Source: Fischerella thermalis PCC 7521
GTDB taxonomy: Bacteria; Cyanobacteriota; Cyanobacteriia; Cyanobacteriales; Nostocaceae
Reading direction: 5' to 3'
NCBI RefSeq assembly: GCF_000317225.1
Contig: NZ_AJLL01000060.1
Span: 1 to 64,000 of the forward strand
Length of the DNA: 64,000 bases
The notes below the pieces were generated by a model, which had not been told where the DNA came from, made no database searches, and saw only the letters and a program-made list of their open reading frames with translations. This document shows positions 28,523 to 38,478 of this stretch, piece by piece. Position 1 is the first letter of the stretch, and every line of letters starts with the position of its first letter. Position numbers and translations under genes: made by a program.

Positions 28523-29170
28523 TCACCCCATCTCCTGACTGAGGGTGACAGCTAATTTATCAGCAATCCCAGCGATCCAGTTTTCATCTTGTTTAGTATA
28601 GCTGCGAGGAGCATTTGCTCCTAAAATCAACACGCCTTCTTTACCAATTGGTTGACAAATTACTCCTTGAGTATTCTCTGGTAAATAATCAAATTCAATT
28701 CTTCCTGGATAGACATTTAAGTTAACCAAATAAATAGGCTGTTGTTTTTCTTGCACCCGTTTTAAAATTGGCCCTGGTGTCACCTCTGATTTTGTGCCTA
28801 AAATTCCTCGCCGCAATAAAACTTTACCTTGATAGAAAACTACAAGCGATCGCGTCACTGTATTAGTTAACAATAGATGTGATGCCCATGCTAGTTCTGT
28901 TTTAATTGCCTGCGGCAAGTCTTGTGCAAGTACAAAACCTTCTTCTCCTATTAGTTCTACCGCATCAGGCGATCGCGGTTGTACTTGCTGCCAAATTAAA
29001 CCCGTCAAAATCAGTACTGCACTCAAAATCACACCCAGGACATCTGCACGGGCTTGAGACTCTGTGATTTCTGGTGTCAGTAAACGGTTAATCAACAAAA
29101 GTACAGCGCCTAGCCCCCCGACAACAATGGGTAGACGCCGCAAAATACGATTCGGATCGGATTTAGCCAT
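28523..29170 (-). CDS. Cofactor assembly factor of cytochrome b6f (CCB2/CCB4-type, DUF2930)
   Basis: 215 aa from ATG 29168-29170 (MAKSDPNRIL); the frame is open to 29236 but the added residues are not conserved-looking. Two membrane helices lie in residues 10-60 (RLPIVVGGLGAVLLL; VLGVILSAVLILTGLIW). The soluble part has GLVAL-like strands (EEGFVLAQ; VNLNVYPGRIEFDYL). Known relatives attach heme c(i) to cytochrome b6. Acts in the thylakoid membrane. rpaB lies upstream on the same strand. Confidence 0.8.
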   Translation of the reverse strand: MAKSDPNRILRRLPIVVGGLGAVLLLINRLLTPEITESQARADVLGVILSAVLILTGLIWQQVQPRSPDAVELIGEEGFVLAQDLPQAIKTELAWASHLLLTNTVTRSLVVFYQGKVLLRRGILGTKSEVTPGPILKRVQEKQQPIYLVNLNVYPGRIEFDYLPENTQGVICQPIGKEGVLILGANAPRSYTKQDENWIAGIADKLAVTLSQEMG

Positions 29171-29260
29171 GCTTCTAAAATACTGAATGATGAATACTGA
29201 ATGATAAATGCTATCTTTTACACTTTTTGTCTTCATAATTCATCATTCATCATTCATAAT

Positions 29261-29989
29261 TTACTCCTCTCCCGGTTCTATAATCCGTTGAAAAAGATAA
29301 CCAGTACCTCTCGCTGTCAGAATCAATTCGGGGTTACTAGGGTCATCTTCCAATTTTGCCCGCAAACGAGAAATATGTACATCTACTACACGGGTATCCA
29401 CATGGCGTTCTGGTGTGTATCCCCATACTTCCTGCAAAATTTCCGAGCGGGAAAAAGCTTCGCCAGAGCGACTTACCAACAACTCTAACAAGCTAAATTC
29501 CATACCGGTTAAGCGAATACGCTCATCACCTTTATAGACTTGCCGCTTATTGGTATCAATTTTGATATTACCAACATGGATTACCCCAGAACTAGGTATC
29601 CCAGAAGTGCCGGTTTTATCTACCCGCCGCAGTACTGAACGAATCCGTGCTTCGAGTTCTTTCGGTGAAAAAGGCTTAACTACGTAATCATCAGCACCTA
29701 ATTCCAGACCAGTGATGCGGTCAGCGACATCCCCCAAGGCTGTTAACATAATAATCGGGACATCTGATTCTTTACGTAATTCTTGACAGACGCCGTAGCC
29801 ATCTAGCTTGGGCATCATCACATCCAAAACTACCAAATCAGGGTCAGTTTTGCGGAAAGTATCCAAAGCTTCTTCGCCATCACCAGCTGTTACAACATCA
29901 TAGCCAATCATTGAAAGCCGAGTTTCTAAAATTCGGCGGATGCTGGCTTCGTCATCTACAACTAGAATTTTTTCTTTATGACTTTCCAA
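29261..29989 (-). CDS. rpaB: Response regulator RpaB
   Basis: 242 aa from a TTG at 29987-29989 (ESHKEKILVVDD). AAGGAG is 11 nt upstream of it but only 2 nt from a TTG at 29998, so I prefer the inner start. The receiver domain has the phosphorylated Asp in LVVLDVMMP (about 53-56), and the sequence through VKPFSPKELEARIRSVLRRVDK closely matches RpaB. The OmpR-type winged helix is at 150-240. RpaB is an essential high-light regulator that represses light-stress genes in low light. It diverges from radA. Confidence 0.92.
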   Translation of the reverse strand: MESHKEKILVVDDEASIRRILETRLSMIGYDVVTAGDGEEALDTFRKTDPDLVVLDVMMPKLDGYGVCQELRKESDVPIIMLTALGDVADRITGLELGADDYVVKPFSPKELEARIRSVLRRVDKTGTSGIPSSGVIHVGNIKIDTNKRQVYKGDERIRLTGMEFSLLELLVSRSGEAFSRSEILQEVWGYTPERHVDTRVVDVHISRLRAKLEDDPSNPELILTARGTGYLFQRIIEPGEE

Positions 29990-30159
29990 GCTAATCAACG
30001 CTCCTTAACTAAAAATTTTCATGATTAATTTTTCATACCATAATATTAAGATATCATTCCAATTATTCCGTTGGAAAAAGCTGAAACGACTTCTATTATT
30101 GGATTTTTGTTTTTTTGAAGAATTAAGAAAAAATTAAGATTATTTAATAACATTAAAGA

Positions 30160-31707
30160 ATGCCAAAGCCGAAAACTTATTATGTTTGTAACCAATGTGG
30201 TGCAGAATCGCCGCAATGGTTTGGTAAGTGTCCATCTTGCGGCACATACAATTCCTTAGAAGAACAAATTGCCATCCAGTCCTCAACAGATGTGCCAAGT
30301 CGGGGGGTGGGTAGTTGGCATTCTCAGCAAGGCCCAAGCAAATCTGCCAATAAACCAGCCAAGCCAAGGTCTTCGTTGAGATTTGACCAAATTAGCGATC
30401 GCCAAGTCACACGCTGGTCTTCTGGTTATAGTGAACTAGATCGAGTCCTCGGCGGCGGTGTTGTTCCTGGTTCGATGGTATTAATTGGTGGCGATCCAGG
30501 TATCGGTAAATCTACGTTGCTGCTACAAGTATCAAATGAGCTAGCCCAGAGATACCGAATTCTCTATGTCTCCGGAGAAGAATCAGGACAACAAGTGAAA
30601 TTAAGAGCTTCCCGGCTGGGTGTAACCAAACCACTCAACGTAGTTAGCAATGGTAACGGTAATGGAAATAGTAACACAAATAGTACTGAGGTAATAGAAG
30701 AAACATCAGAAGTAATACAAGTAGAAGGACAGGGTGCAGATTTATATGTATTACCGGAAACAGATTTAGAAGAGATACTTAAGGAAGTAGAATCTCTCAA
30801 ACCGAATCTGACGGTAATTGACAGTATTCAAACAGTCTTCTTTCCTGCCCTCACCTCTGCACCGGGTTCTGTTGCCCAGGTACGAGAATGCACCGCAGCT
30901 TTGATGAAGGTGGCAAAGCATGAAGATATTACCATGTTGATTGTTGGACACGTGACCAAAGAAGGTGTGATCGCCGGACCGAAAGTTTTAGAACACCTCG
31001 TAGATACGGTGTTATATTTTGAAGGCGATCGCTTCGCCTCCCATCGGTTATTACGGACAGTAAAAAACCGCTTTGGTGCTACCCATGAAATCGGTATCTT
31101 TGAAATGGTGGAACACGGTTTGCGGGAAGTTTCCAACCCTAGTGAGTTATTTTTGGGGAATCGTGATGATCCGGGACCTGGGACTGCGATTGTCGTGGCT
31201 TGTGAAGGTACACGCCCGATTGTTGTTGAACTGCAAGCGTTGGTAAGCCCCACTAGCTACGCTTCCCCCCGTCGTTCCACCACAGGCGTGGATTATAACC
31301 GCTTGGTGCAGATTTTGGCAGTATTGGAAAAACGGGTAGGCGTTCCCATGTCGAAATTGGATTCCTACGTCGCTTCTGCGGGTGGGTTGAACGTTGAAGA
31401 ACCAGCTGTAGACTTGGGGGTTGCGATCGCCGTTGTTGCTAGTTTCCGCGATCGTATTGTTGATCCTGGTACTGTATTAATTGGTGAAGTGGGGTTAGGT
31501 GGACAAGTGCGTCCTGTATCGCAAATGGAATTGCGGTTGAAAGAGGCGGCAAAATTAGGGTTTAAGCGGGCGATCGTCCCTAAAGGACAAAAATTTCCCA
31601 GCTTGGACATTGAGATTTTGCCGGTTTCCAAGGTAATAGATGCAATTATCGCGGCGATACCACAGGCGTCGTTGGAGGATGAAGATTTAGAACCGGATGA
31701 GGAGTGA
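30160..31707 (+). CDS. radA: DNA repair protein RadA
   Basis: 515 aa. A zinc finger (Cys10, 13, 24, 27) is followed by the RecA-like core with Walker A GGDPGIGKST (about 110), the RadA-specific KNRFG (about 300), and a C-terminal Lon-protease-like domain (GGLNVEEPAVDLGVAIA). RadA drives branch migration in recombination. Residues about 162-175 are an Asn/Gly-rich insertion (NGNGNGNSNTNS) encoded by a GGTAAC/AATAGT-like repeat. Monocistronic by position, divergent from rpaB. Confidence 0.95.
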   Translation: MPKPKTYYVCNQCGAESPQWFGKCPSCGTYNSLEEQIAIQSSTDVPSRGVGSWHSQQGPSKSANKPAKPRSSLRFDQISDRQVTRWSSGYSELDRVLGGGVVPGSMVLIGGDPGIGKSTLLLQVSNELAQRYRILYVSGEESGQQVKLRASRLGVTKPLNVVSNGNGNGNSNTNSTEVIEETSEVIQVEGQGADLYVLPETDLEEILKEVESLKPNLTVIDSIQTVFFPALTSAPGSVAQVRECTAALMKVAKHEDITMLIVGHVTKEGVIAGPKVLEHLVDTVLYFEGDRFASHRLLRTVKNRFGATHEIGIFEMVEHGLREVSNPSELFLGNRDDPGPGTAIVVACEGTRPIVVELQALVSPTSYASPRRSTTGVDYNRLVQILAVLEKRVGVPMSKLDSYVASAGGLNVEEPAVDLGVAIAVVASFRDRIVDPGTVLIGEVGLGGQVRPVSQMELRLKEAAKLGFKRAIVPKGQKFPSLDIEILPVSKVIDAIIAAIPQASLEDEDLEPDEE

Positions 31708-31832
31708 ACGAAGAAAGGCAGACGGCAGGCGGCAGAAGGTTATAAATTTAACTTACCTTGCGGGAAGTCCCCCAGTTCCGTTTCACTGCACTGGGGGATG
31801 AAAGCAAGGGCTGGATATAGTTAGCTACAAGT

Positions 31833-34262
31833 TCAAACAATATCTTTCCGCTTTTGCAACAACAGCGCCACAATCAAATAAACCAACGTATGTACACCTA
31901 AAATTCCCCAGTTTAAACCTAAATTCTTCCAAGTTGCGTTGTACACATCAGACTTTTCAAAAATATCAGCTAGAGATGGCAAACCTGGCGTATTTTCTGG
32001 AACCATTGCATTCACATTTACTAAAATTCCATAAGCACCAATTGACCATCTACTAATTGTTAACCAACCCAATTTAGCTGCTAAGCCTGTCATTTCAAAT
32101 AACACCCCTGAGAGAATGATTTGGGGAATCATAATCAAAGGCAAAATACTATTTGCTTCGTTTTCTGTTTTCACTAAAGCAGATACCATTAAACTCAGAC
32201 TGACACTCGCTAGCAGAGTTAAAAAGGTAGTAATTCCCAAGCCTAAAAACCAAGGTAAGAGATTATATTCTGGGGATTTAAAACCGATTAATACAGCTGC
32301 AACAATTAACAGAGTTTGCAACAACACTAAACCGGAACGAATAGCAACTTTAGAACCCAAGTAAGGAAATAAACCCAAGTTAATTAATCTTTCTCGCGCA
32401 TAAATAGCTGCTTCTTTGACTATTTCTCGTACGGAACTGGAAAGCCCTACCCAAATTCCTATACAACTAAATATGAATAGTACCTTGAGTGCTAGAGGCC
32501 CTTGGGTAATTTCTAGCGGGTTGAGTTTTTTCAGGGGTGTTTCGTCTCGCAATATCCAAGCAGTTAAAGCGATCGCAATCGGCCCTGATACTAATGAAAA
32601 AATTATACTTGTGCGATCGCGCATGACCAATTGCAGATATCGCTGGCTCAACAATAGCAGTTGCTTGAGTGGAGATATCCCTGTGTGGATACTATCATCT
32701 GCTTTTGATGTACTATCTTTACCAGACTTTAACTGTGATTTTACGTATTTCTGACATTCTGGGGATCTTTCGTATTTTTGCGACCAATAATCAACTGTTG
32801 ATGCAACGTCTTTGCCATTACCGCCTTGATCAAGTTTGATGTAAATATCGGAAAAATATTTTAAGTCTTCTGAAGGCATTTCAAAAAAACGCAGTGCTTC
32901 TTTGGGGGGGCCAAAGTAACAAAGTTTGCCACCCCTACCCATGAACGCAATGCGATCGCACACTTCAATATTGGCTGTAGCATGGGTAACTAAAACTACT
33001 GTCCGTCCTTGATCTGCTAATTCTCGCAGCAGACGCATCATTTCTTTATCTAAACCGGGGTCAAGACCAGAAGTCGGTTCATCTAAGAAGAAGAGTTTCG
33101 GGTCGGCTAACAGTTCCACTCCAATACTGACGCGTTTGCGTTGTCCACCACTGAGGTTACGTATAAAATTTGTCCTAACATGAGTGAGTTTAATTTGTTC
33201 TAAAGTAGTATCTACTACTTGCTTGACATTTGTATCAGGTGGCAACCGTAGTTTACAAGCATAAGCCAGTACCTCTTCTACCCGGAGGTCGGGATGCACA
33301 ATATCATCCTGGGGGACATAGCCTAGTTGCGATCTATACATCGGCCAATTTTGCCGCAAGTTGTCGCCATTGAGATAGACTGTACCGGAAGAAACTGGTT
33401 CAATTCCCAATAGAGATTTCATCAAGGTGGACTTACCAGCACCGCTACCACCTACTAACGCGACTAATTGTCCTGGTTCAATCACCAAAGACACATCGTT
33501 GAGAATTATTTTTTCCCGTCCCTCTTTGTCTTTGACCTTACGCTGCAAGCGGTTGACATCAAGGCGGATTTGACTACCACTATCTAGTAATTCTAGGGAA
33601 TCCGGGCGATAAAGCAGACTAAACGGCCCGATTTGAATTCTGCTTTGATCTACTAACTGGATACGTTTTGAAACTCGTTGACCATTGACAAAAGTACCGT
33701 TTGTACTTAGGTCTTGAAGAATATGTCCCCCTTGCCCATCTGGATAAATTGTAGCGTGCAGGCGGGAGACCGTAGGCGCATCCAACTGCATGGAAGAATA
33801 GCGATCCGGTTTGGGCGCTCGTCCTAATTGTACAGGCCAGTCCTTCAAGCCTTTTAACGTCAGGCGACGGTTTGTGGGAATTGCAGCAGGAGCATCAACA
33901 GGGTTGTAGTAAGTCAGCTGAATTCGGTTGTGAGGAGATTGTCCGATTTCTAGCTCCACTCCATTTTTTAACAAATAACCCTTAGCATCAATAGGAGCTT
34001 GGTTTAAAAAGATACCATTACGGCTAGGATTGATGCCATCACCATCGTAAATTCGATAATCTCCTCCTTCTTTGCGTAGAGTAGCCTGTTTTCTGGAGAA
34101 GACTTCCCAGCCTATTGGTACTTCTAAATCTGCCCATTCACGACCACGCCCCAAGCGATGCTCATCTTTTTGCAGATAAAGCCGTAGGGTCTGACCTTTA
34201 TTATTCAGTTCCAAAAAGGGTTGAGGACTAACAAGCGTCGCTTGCTCAAAGCTCCCTGTCAT
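31833..34262 (-). CDS. ABC transporter with two FHA domains and ABC-2 membrane part
   Basis: 809 aa. Two FHA domains are at about residues 27-95 and 150-215 (GRAPKPDRYSS; VSRLHATIY; LSTNGTFVNG). An ABCG-type ATPase follows at about 240-450: Walker A GGSGAGKST, signature LSGGQRKRVSIG, Walker B LFFLDEPTSGLD. The ABC-2 membrane domain is at about 540-805. FHA domains bind phosphothreonine, and two Ser/Thr kinases are encoded within 8 kb, so kinase control is possible. The substrate is unknown; lipid or polysaccharide export is a guess. Confidence 0.9.
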   Translation of the reverse strand: MTGSFEQATLVSPQPFLELNNKGQTLRLYLQKDEHRLGRGREWADLEVPIGWEVFSRKQATLRKEGGDYRIYDGDGINPSRNGIFLNQAPIDAKGYLLKNGVELEIGQSPHNRIQLTYYNPVDAPAAIPTNRRLTLKGLKDWPVQLGRAPKPDRYSSMQLDAPTVSRLHATIYPDGQGGHILQDLSTNGTFVNGQRVSKRIQLVDQSRIQIGPFSLLYRPDSLELLDSGSQIRLDVNRLQRKVKDKEGREKIILNDVSLVIEPGQLVALVGGSGAGKSTLMKSLLGIEPVSSGTVYLNGDNLRQNWPMYRSQLGYVPQDDIVHPDLRVEEVLAYACKLRLPPDTNVKQVVDTTLEQIKLTHVRTNFIRNLSGGQRKRVSIGVELLADPKLFFLDEPTSGLDPGLDKEMMRLLRELADQGRTVVLVTHATANIEVCDRIAFMGRGGKLCYFGPPKEALRFFEMPSEDLKYFSDIYIKLDQGGNGKDVASTVDYWSQKYERSPECQKYVKSQLKSGKDSTSKADDSIHTGISPLKQLLLLSQRYLQLVMRDRTSIIFSLVSGPIAIALTAWILRDETPLKKLNPLEITQGPLALKVLFIFSCIGIWVGLSSSVREIVKEAAIYARERLINLGLFPYLGSKVAIRSGLVLLQTLLIVAAVLIGFKSPEYNLLPWFLGLGITTFLTLLASVSLSLMVSALVKTENEANSILPLIMIPQIILSGVLFEMTGLAAKLGWLTISRWSIGAYGILVNVNAMVPENTPGLPSLADIFEKSDVYNATWKNLGLNWGILGVHTLVYLIVALLLQKRKDIV

Positions 34263-34658
34263 GAGATTTATTAGACCTATTCTCTGGTTAAAGCCACACC
34301 CGTATCCTACAGGAATTTTAGGTGATTTTCCGGATGGGTATATAAATTTGCATCGTTAATTGAACGGAATAAGGATAATTGTTGGGGTAGTTATTAGTTA
34401 GTAGGTAATGGGTAATTGGTAATTGGTAATTGGTAATTCTTATTAACCATCACCCACTAACCACTAACCACTAACTACTAACACCTTTGTTTATTCCATC
34501 ATGAGCAAAACCAAACTACATTAGTCAACATATATTTTCAAATAGCAACATTTATTGTAAGAAAGGTTAACTTTTTGGTGCACTTGCCTTTGACCAGCAG
34601 ATGAAGTAGAGATAATCAAAATACATTCGCGCCTTGATCATCATCTTGTAACTAAATT
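34263..34658. other. Intergenic region with heptamer repeats
   Basis: At 34395-34490, TTGGTAA-type repeats are followed by CCACTAACCACTAA units. The right part should carry the promoter of the PhnD-like gene. No ORF. Confidence 0.5.
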
Positions 34659-35567
34659 ATGAAAACTACTATTTTTATTCCGCCACGTTTTTTACTATTT
34701 CCACTAGTAGCATTAATAGGAATAATTGGTTTAGGGTGTAATTCCCAACCAAAAACAAACAATATACCAGATCAACTGACAATTGGCGTGATTAGCTACG
34801 GCGAAGGAAAAACATCGCTCGATAAGTATGAGCGCTTTAAAGATTACATAGCATCCCAAACTCGGGCAATGGTAGATCTGGAACCAGCTTACAACGAACT
34901 GCAAGCTATTGACCAAATTCGCAATAAAAAATGGGAATTAGTATTTGCACCTCCTGGTTTAGCTGCGATCGCGATCGGCAAAGAACTTTATATCCCTCTA
35001 TTTTCGATGGAAGGAGTCAGTAATAGACAACGTTCTTTATTGATTGTTAGAGAAGATAAACCAATCACAAAAATATCAGATTTGGCGAATAAGACTGTTG
35101 CTTTAGGAGAAATTGGTTCTGCTGCTGGTTATTATGTTCCTTTGTACGATCTCTACGGTTTAACCTTGGCTGAAATTCGTTTTGCTCCCACTCCCAAAAC
35201 AGTACTTGAGTGGATTAGTGACGGAACAGTTGATGCTGGCGCTATATCAGAGCAAGATTTTGAGCTTCATCGCCGCAGTTTTAGGGAAACCAAGTTTAGA
35301 ACTTTACACACCAGTCGCTGGATTCCCTCTGGTGTGATGCTACTTTCGCCTACAGTAGATCGCAATCAACAGCAGCAAATCCAAAAAGCAATGAACGATG
35401 CACCTGCCGATATTGCTGCTGACGCAGGTTACGTTCCTGCTGCTAAAATACCTAGTTACCAGGAGTTTATTAAATTGGTCGAAAAAGTTCAGCCGATAGA
35501 GACAAGGGTAAAGCACAAACCCGCAGTTCTCCTCCCAGAAACATCTATCCAGCAAAAGTCAAGTTAA
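34659..35567 (+). CDS. PhnD-type phosphate/phosphonate-binding lipoprotein
   Basis: 302 aa. It has a lipoprotein signal peptide with lipobox LGC (Cys27) and a PhnD/SBP-bac-like fold (IGVISYGEGKTSLDKYERFKD; LVFAPPGLAAIA; ISDLANKTVALGEIGSAAG). These periplasmic proteins bind phosphate, phosphite or phosphonates for an ABC importer. No permease or ATPase gene is adjacent, so it is an orphan here; it may work with a distant transporter or as a sensor. The kinase gene follows 366 bp on. Confidence 0.85.
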   Translation: MKTTIFIPPRFLLFPLVALIGIIGLGCNSQPKTNNIPDQLTIGVISYGEGKTSLDKYERFKDYIASQTRAMVDLEPAYNELQAIDQIRNKKWELVFAPPGLAAIAIGKELYIPLFSMEGVSNRQRSLLIVREDKPITKISDLANKTVALGEIGSAAGYYVPLYDLYGLTLAEIRFAPTPKTVLEWISDGTVDAGAISEQDFELHRRSFRETKFRTLHTSRWIPSGVMLLSPTVDRNQQQQIQKAMNDAPADIAADAGYVPAAKIPSYQEFIKLVEKVQPIETRVKHKPAVLLPETSIQQKSS

Positions 35568-35933
35568 CAAGCAAACAATTTATTTCAAACACTTGATAAA
35601 AATTAATAATTTATCTGCATATTTTCTGAGAGCTACACCGAATAAATAATTAGGCTTAGAGCCATTTTTTTCCACAAATAAACTTCAATTAAACAGAAAC
35701 TAATTTTCTTCTCCAAGCGTCATTCCAGGTAAAAACCTCTAGGTGTGTTCATCAAGAGTAAAGCTCAAAAAGCTTAAGCTTGAAAATCGCCAGAAACGCT
35801 ATATATAGCTGAAGCTGCTTATCAACTAAAAATTCATAGATATTCTGGATATTTTATACGAAAATAAACAGGCTAGGAGTTGAAGTTATAAATGACCAAA
35901 TTATGTATGGAAAATAATTAGGAGTATCATGAT
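35568..35933. other. Intergenic region upstream of the Ser/Thr kinase
   Basis: AT-rich with no convincing ORF. It should hold the kinase promoter; GGAG about 9 nt before ATG 35934 is its ribosome site. Nothing else is recognised. Confidence 0.4.
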
Positions 35934-37301
35934 ATGTCTCAGCCCCCCTTAATCAAACCAGAAATACCTTCGGGAACATTAATTGATAATCGTTATATCA
36001 TCCAACAACTGCTAGGACAGGGGGGTTTGGGGCGAACCTACTTGGCGTTTGATACTCGGCGTTTCAATGAGGCTTGTGTCCTCAAGGAATTTGCTCCCAT
36101 TGGTACTGGGGGAGGAGGATTAGAAAAATGTCGGAATTTATTCAAAAGAGAAGCCAAAATCCTTCACCAGCTAGAGCATCCACAGATACCTCGTTTTTTG
36201 GCTTGCTTTGAAGGAGATGGTCGCCTGTTTCTGGTACAAGAATATGTCAATGGAAAAACCTACTCAGCCTTATTACGCGATCGCCAACTTCAAGGACAAA
36301 CTTTTACAGAACAAGAAGTTATTCAGTGGCTGAAATATTTATTACCTGTTTTAGAGTATATTCACCAGCATCATATTATTCATCGAGACATTTCGCCCGA
36401 CAATATCATGTTACCAGAAGGTAACATTTTGCCTGTATTAATTGATTTTGGAGTTGGCAAACAAATAGCTGATCTCAATGATGTTACTAGTTCCAATCAA
36501 GCAACTTTTGTCGGCAAAATGTCTTTGGTGGGAAAAGTAGGATACGCTCCTCGCGAACAAATCAGCTTAGGGTTATGTTCTCCTAGTAGTGACCTTTATG
36601 CTTTAGGGGTCACAGCTGTTGTACTACTTACAGGTAAAGATCCATCATTCCTCATGGATCAGTACAGCTTGGAGTGGAAATGGCGTTTTCACACCTATGT
36701 CAGTGATGGATTTGCTCAAATCCTAGATAAAATGCTATCAGATACACCCAGGCATAGATATCAAACATCTCAAGAAGTTTTAAGAGACCTTGAGCTTTTA
36801 GGACGACCTCAAACAGCATCATCAACAATGTTTGATGTTCCTCCTACTATACTCACTCCTGACTCTCAAACAACAGTGACAATAGCTCAGTCTCCTAATT
36901 CAGATTTAGATGAAACAGTGCTAAGTAAACCACTAGGTCAACAAGCTTTTCCTCATCCACAAACCTCTCGCCATCCCCAAATTCATCAAAATCAACAGAC
37001 TCAACAGACTAATCAAAATCCACAAACTTCTCGTCATCCCCAAACTTATCAAGGTCGGTCTAGTTACCAAAATCAACCGACCAATCAAAACCAACAACAA
37101 ATTACCTCGCTCAATGCTGCATTTGTTCAGCGTTGTCAAGATGCCTTAGCGTTCTACATTGGTCCTATGGCTAGCCTAATTGTAGAAGATACTTTAGCCG
37201 ACAATCCGCAAGTCACACCTTACCAATTTGTTGAACTCTTAGCAAGAGAAATCCCAGAGTCAGAAGCAGCATTGGAATTTACAAGACGCCTATTTTCTTG
37301 A
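35934..37301 (+). CDS. Serine/threonine protein kinase with Gln/Asn-rich linker
   Basis: 455 aa. The kinase domain is at about 17-285: glycine loop LGQGGLGRTYLA, Lys in VLKEFAP, catalytic HRDISPDN, DFG in LIDFGVGK, APE-like APREQIS. A linker (about 320-400) is rich in Q, N, T, H and P with near-repeats (PQTSRHPQ). The C-terminal 60 residues (QRCQDALAFYIGPMAS and on) form a small helical domain also found behind other cyanobacterial kinases. Its substrate is unknown. It lies between the PhnD-like gene and two convergent sensor genes. Confidence 0.92.
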   Translation: MSQPPLIKPEIPSGTLIDNRYIIQQLLGQGGLGRTYLAFDTRRFNEACVLKEFAPIGTGGGGLEKCRNLFKREAKILHQLEHPQIPRFLACFEGDGRLFLVQEYVNGKTYSALLRDRQLQGQTFTEQEVIQWLKYLLPVLEYIHQHHIIHRDISPDNIMLPEGNILPVLIDFGVGKQIADLNDVTSSNQATFVGKMSLVGKVGYAPREQISLGLCSPSSDLYALGVTAVVLLTGKDPSFLMDQYSLEWKWRFHTYVSDGFAQILDKMLSDTPRHRYQTSQEVLRDLELLGRPQTASSTMFDVPPTILTPDSQTTVTIAQSPNSDLDETVLSKPLGQQAFPHPQTSRHPQIHQNQQTQQTNQNPQTSRHPQTYQGRSSYQNQPTNQNQQQITSLNAAFVQRCQDALAFYIGPMASLIVEDTLADNPQVTPYQFVELLAREIPESEAALEFTRRLFS

Positions 37302-37390
37302 TATTGAGATGGGGAGGTGAGGAGTGGGAGGAGTAAGGAAATAATCACTAACCACTAACAACCAACAACCACCAACTAACCTCCTAACAT

Positions 37391-38347
37391 TCAGTGTTGG
37401 GGATAGTCACTACTACTTCCAGTACCACCCATTCCTCCTGTACCATGTGTATTTCCAGGAGGACGTTTGAGCCGTTTCATTGCCATTTCCAAACTTAACT
37501 TCATGCGTTTAAAAGCTTTGGCGAGATGACCAATTTCGTCATTAGTTAACTGCTCAAATTCCACATCCATATGTCCTGTACTGACTTCTTCCGCCACACG
37601 AGTGATGCGTTTGAGAGGAAGAACTACTTGTTGAGTCAAAAAGATGTTAACTAGAACAATAACAATAATGAAAACAATAGATACAAGTCCAACAATTAAC
37701 AAAGAAGACTGATTTGCTTTGTTAATGACTCTGCTAGCTGGTACAGAAATCATTTGCGCGCCAACAATTTCACCCAATTGCCAGTTAAAACCGTTAGCCG
37801 TACCATAGCGATCGAGCATACTTTTTGGTGCTTGATCTGGTGTACTGTGGCATTCTAAGCATTTTGCCTCAGAAACTGCGAGCGGACGAGCAATATAGTA
37901 AATATCTCCACCAGGAAGCGATCGAAATCCACTTTCTTCTTTTAAGTTTTTGTTACCTCGGAAGCGATTCACAACTTGCGTCTCAAAGCTATCAGCTTTA
38001 TCCCGCAAATTAGTAGGGTTTAAGGTTGCTTCTTTATAAAAAAACTCTCGATAATCTTGTTTTTGCCGCAAATTTTCAAATACTTCTCGTGCTGAGTAAC
38101 CAGGTACTGATTGCGGTAAAAACTCAACTTCCAATTTATCAACTAGTTCCGGATTAACTTGAGTGCTAGTATATTGCCGAACAGAAATCATAGTTTCCAT
38201 CAACATCAAAGCTGTGGAAGTAATTTCCTGTTTAGCATTTTGCCTCAACACAGAAGATAAAGCTAAACCGCTCAAGCTTAAACCAAATGTCAGAATTACA
38301 AGTAATAAAATCGTAACTTTTTGTTTCAATCGCAAATTTTTTAACAT
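37391..38347 (-). CDS. Tll0287-like heme-binding sensor with HAMP domain (copy 1)
   Basis: 318 aa from ATG 38345-38347 (MLKNLRLKQK), chosen by match to its neighbour copy. A signal anchor helix lies at residues 8-28. A periplasmic DUF3365 domain carries a c-type heme site CLECH. A second helix is at about 215-240, then HAMP (LPLKRITRVAEEVSTGHMD). There is no kinase, cyclase or methyl-accepting output domain after HAMP, so it must pass its signal to a partner. Tandem paralog of the next gene. Confidence 0.88.
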   Translation of the reverse strand: MLKNLRLKQKVTILLLVILTFGLSLSGLALSSVLRQNAKQEITSTALMLMETMISVRQYTSTQVNPELVDKLEVEFLPQSVPGYSAREVFENLRQKQDYREFFYKEATLNPTNLRDKADSFETQVVNRFRGNKNLKEESGFRSLPGGDIYYIARPLAVSEAKCLECHSTPDQAPKSMLDRYGTANGFNWQLGEIVGAQMISVPASRVINKANQSSLLIVGLVSIVFIIVIVLVNIFLTQQVVLPLKRITRVAEEVSTGHMDVEFEQLTNDEIGHLAKAFKRMKLSLEMAMKRLKRPPGNTHGTGGMGGTGSSSDYPQH

Positions 38348-38478
38348 AATTTTAACCATTTAATATCATGGTACAAAATACGTAATACTGTATTTTCCCA
38401 ATTCTAATTACCTAAGAGTTAATTATGTTACCAAAATTCAGAGAAATAACATATCTTTAATTTTTAATTTGGAATTTT

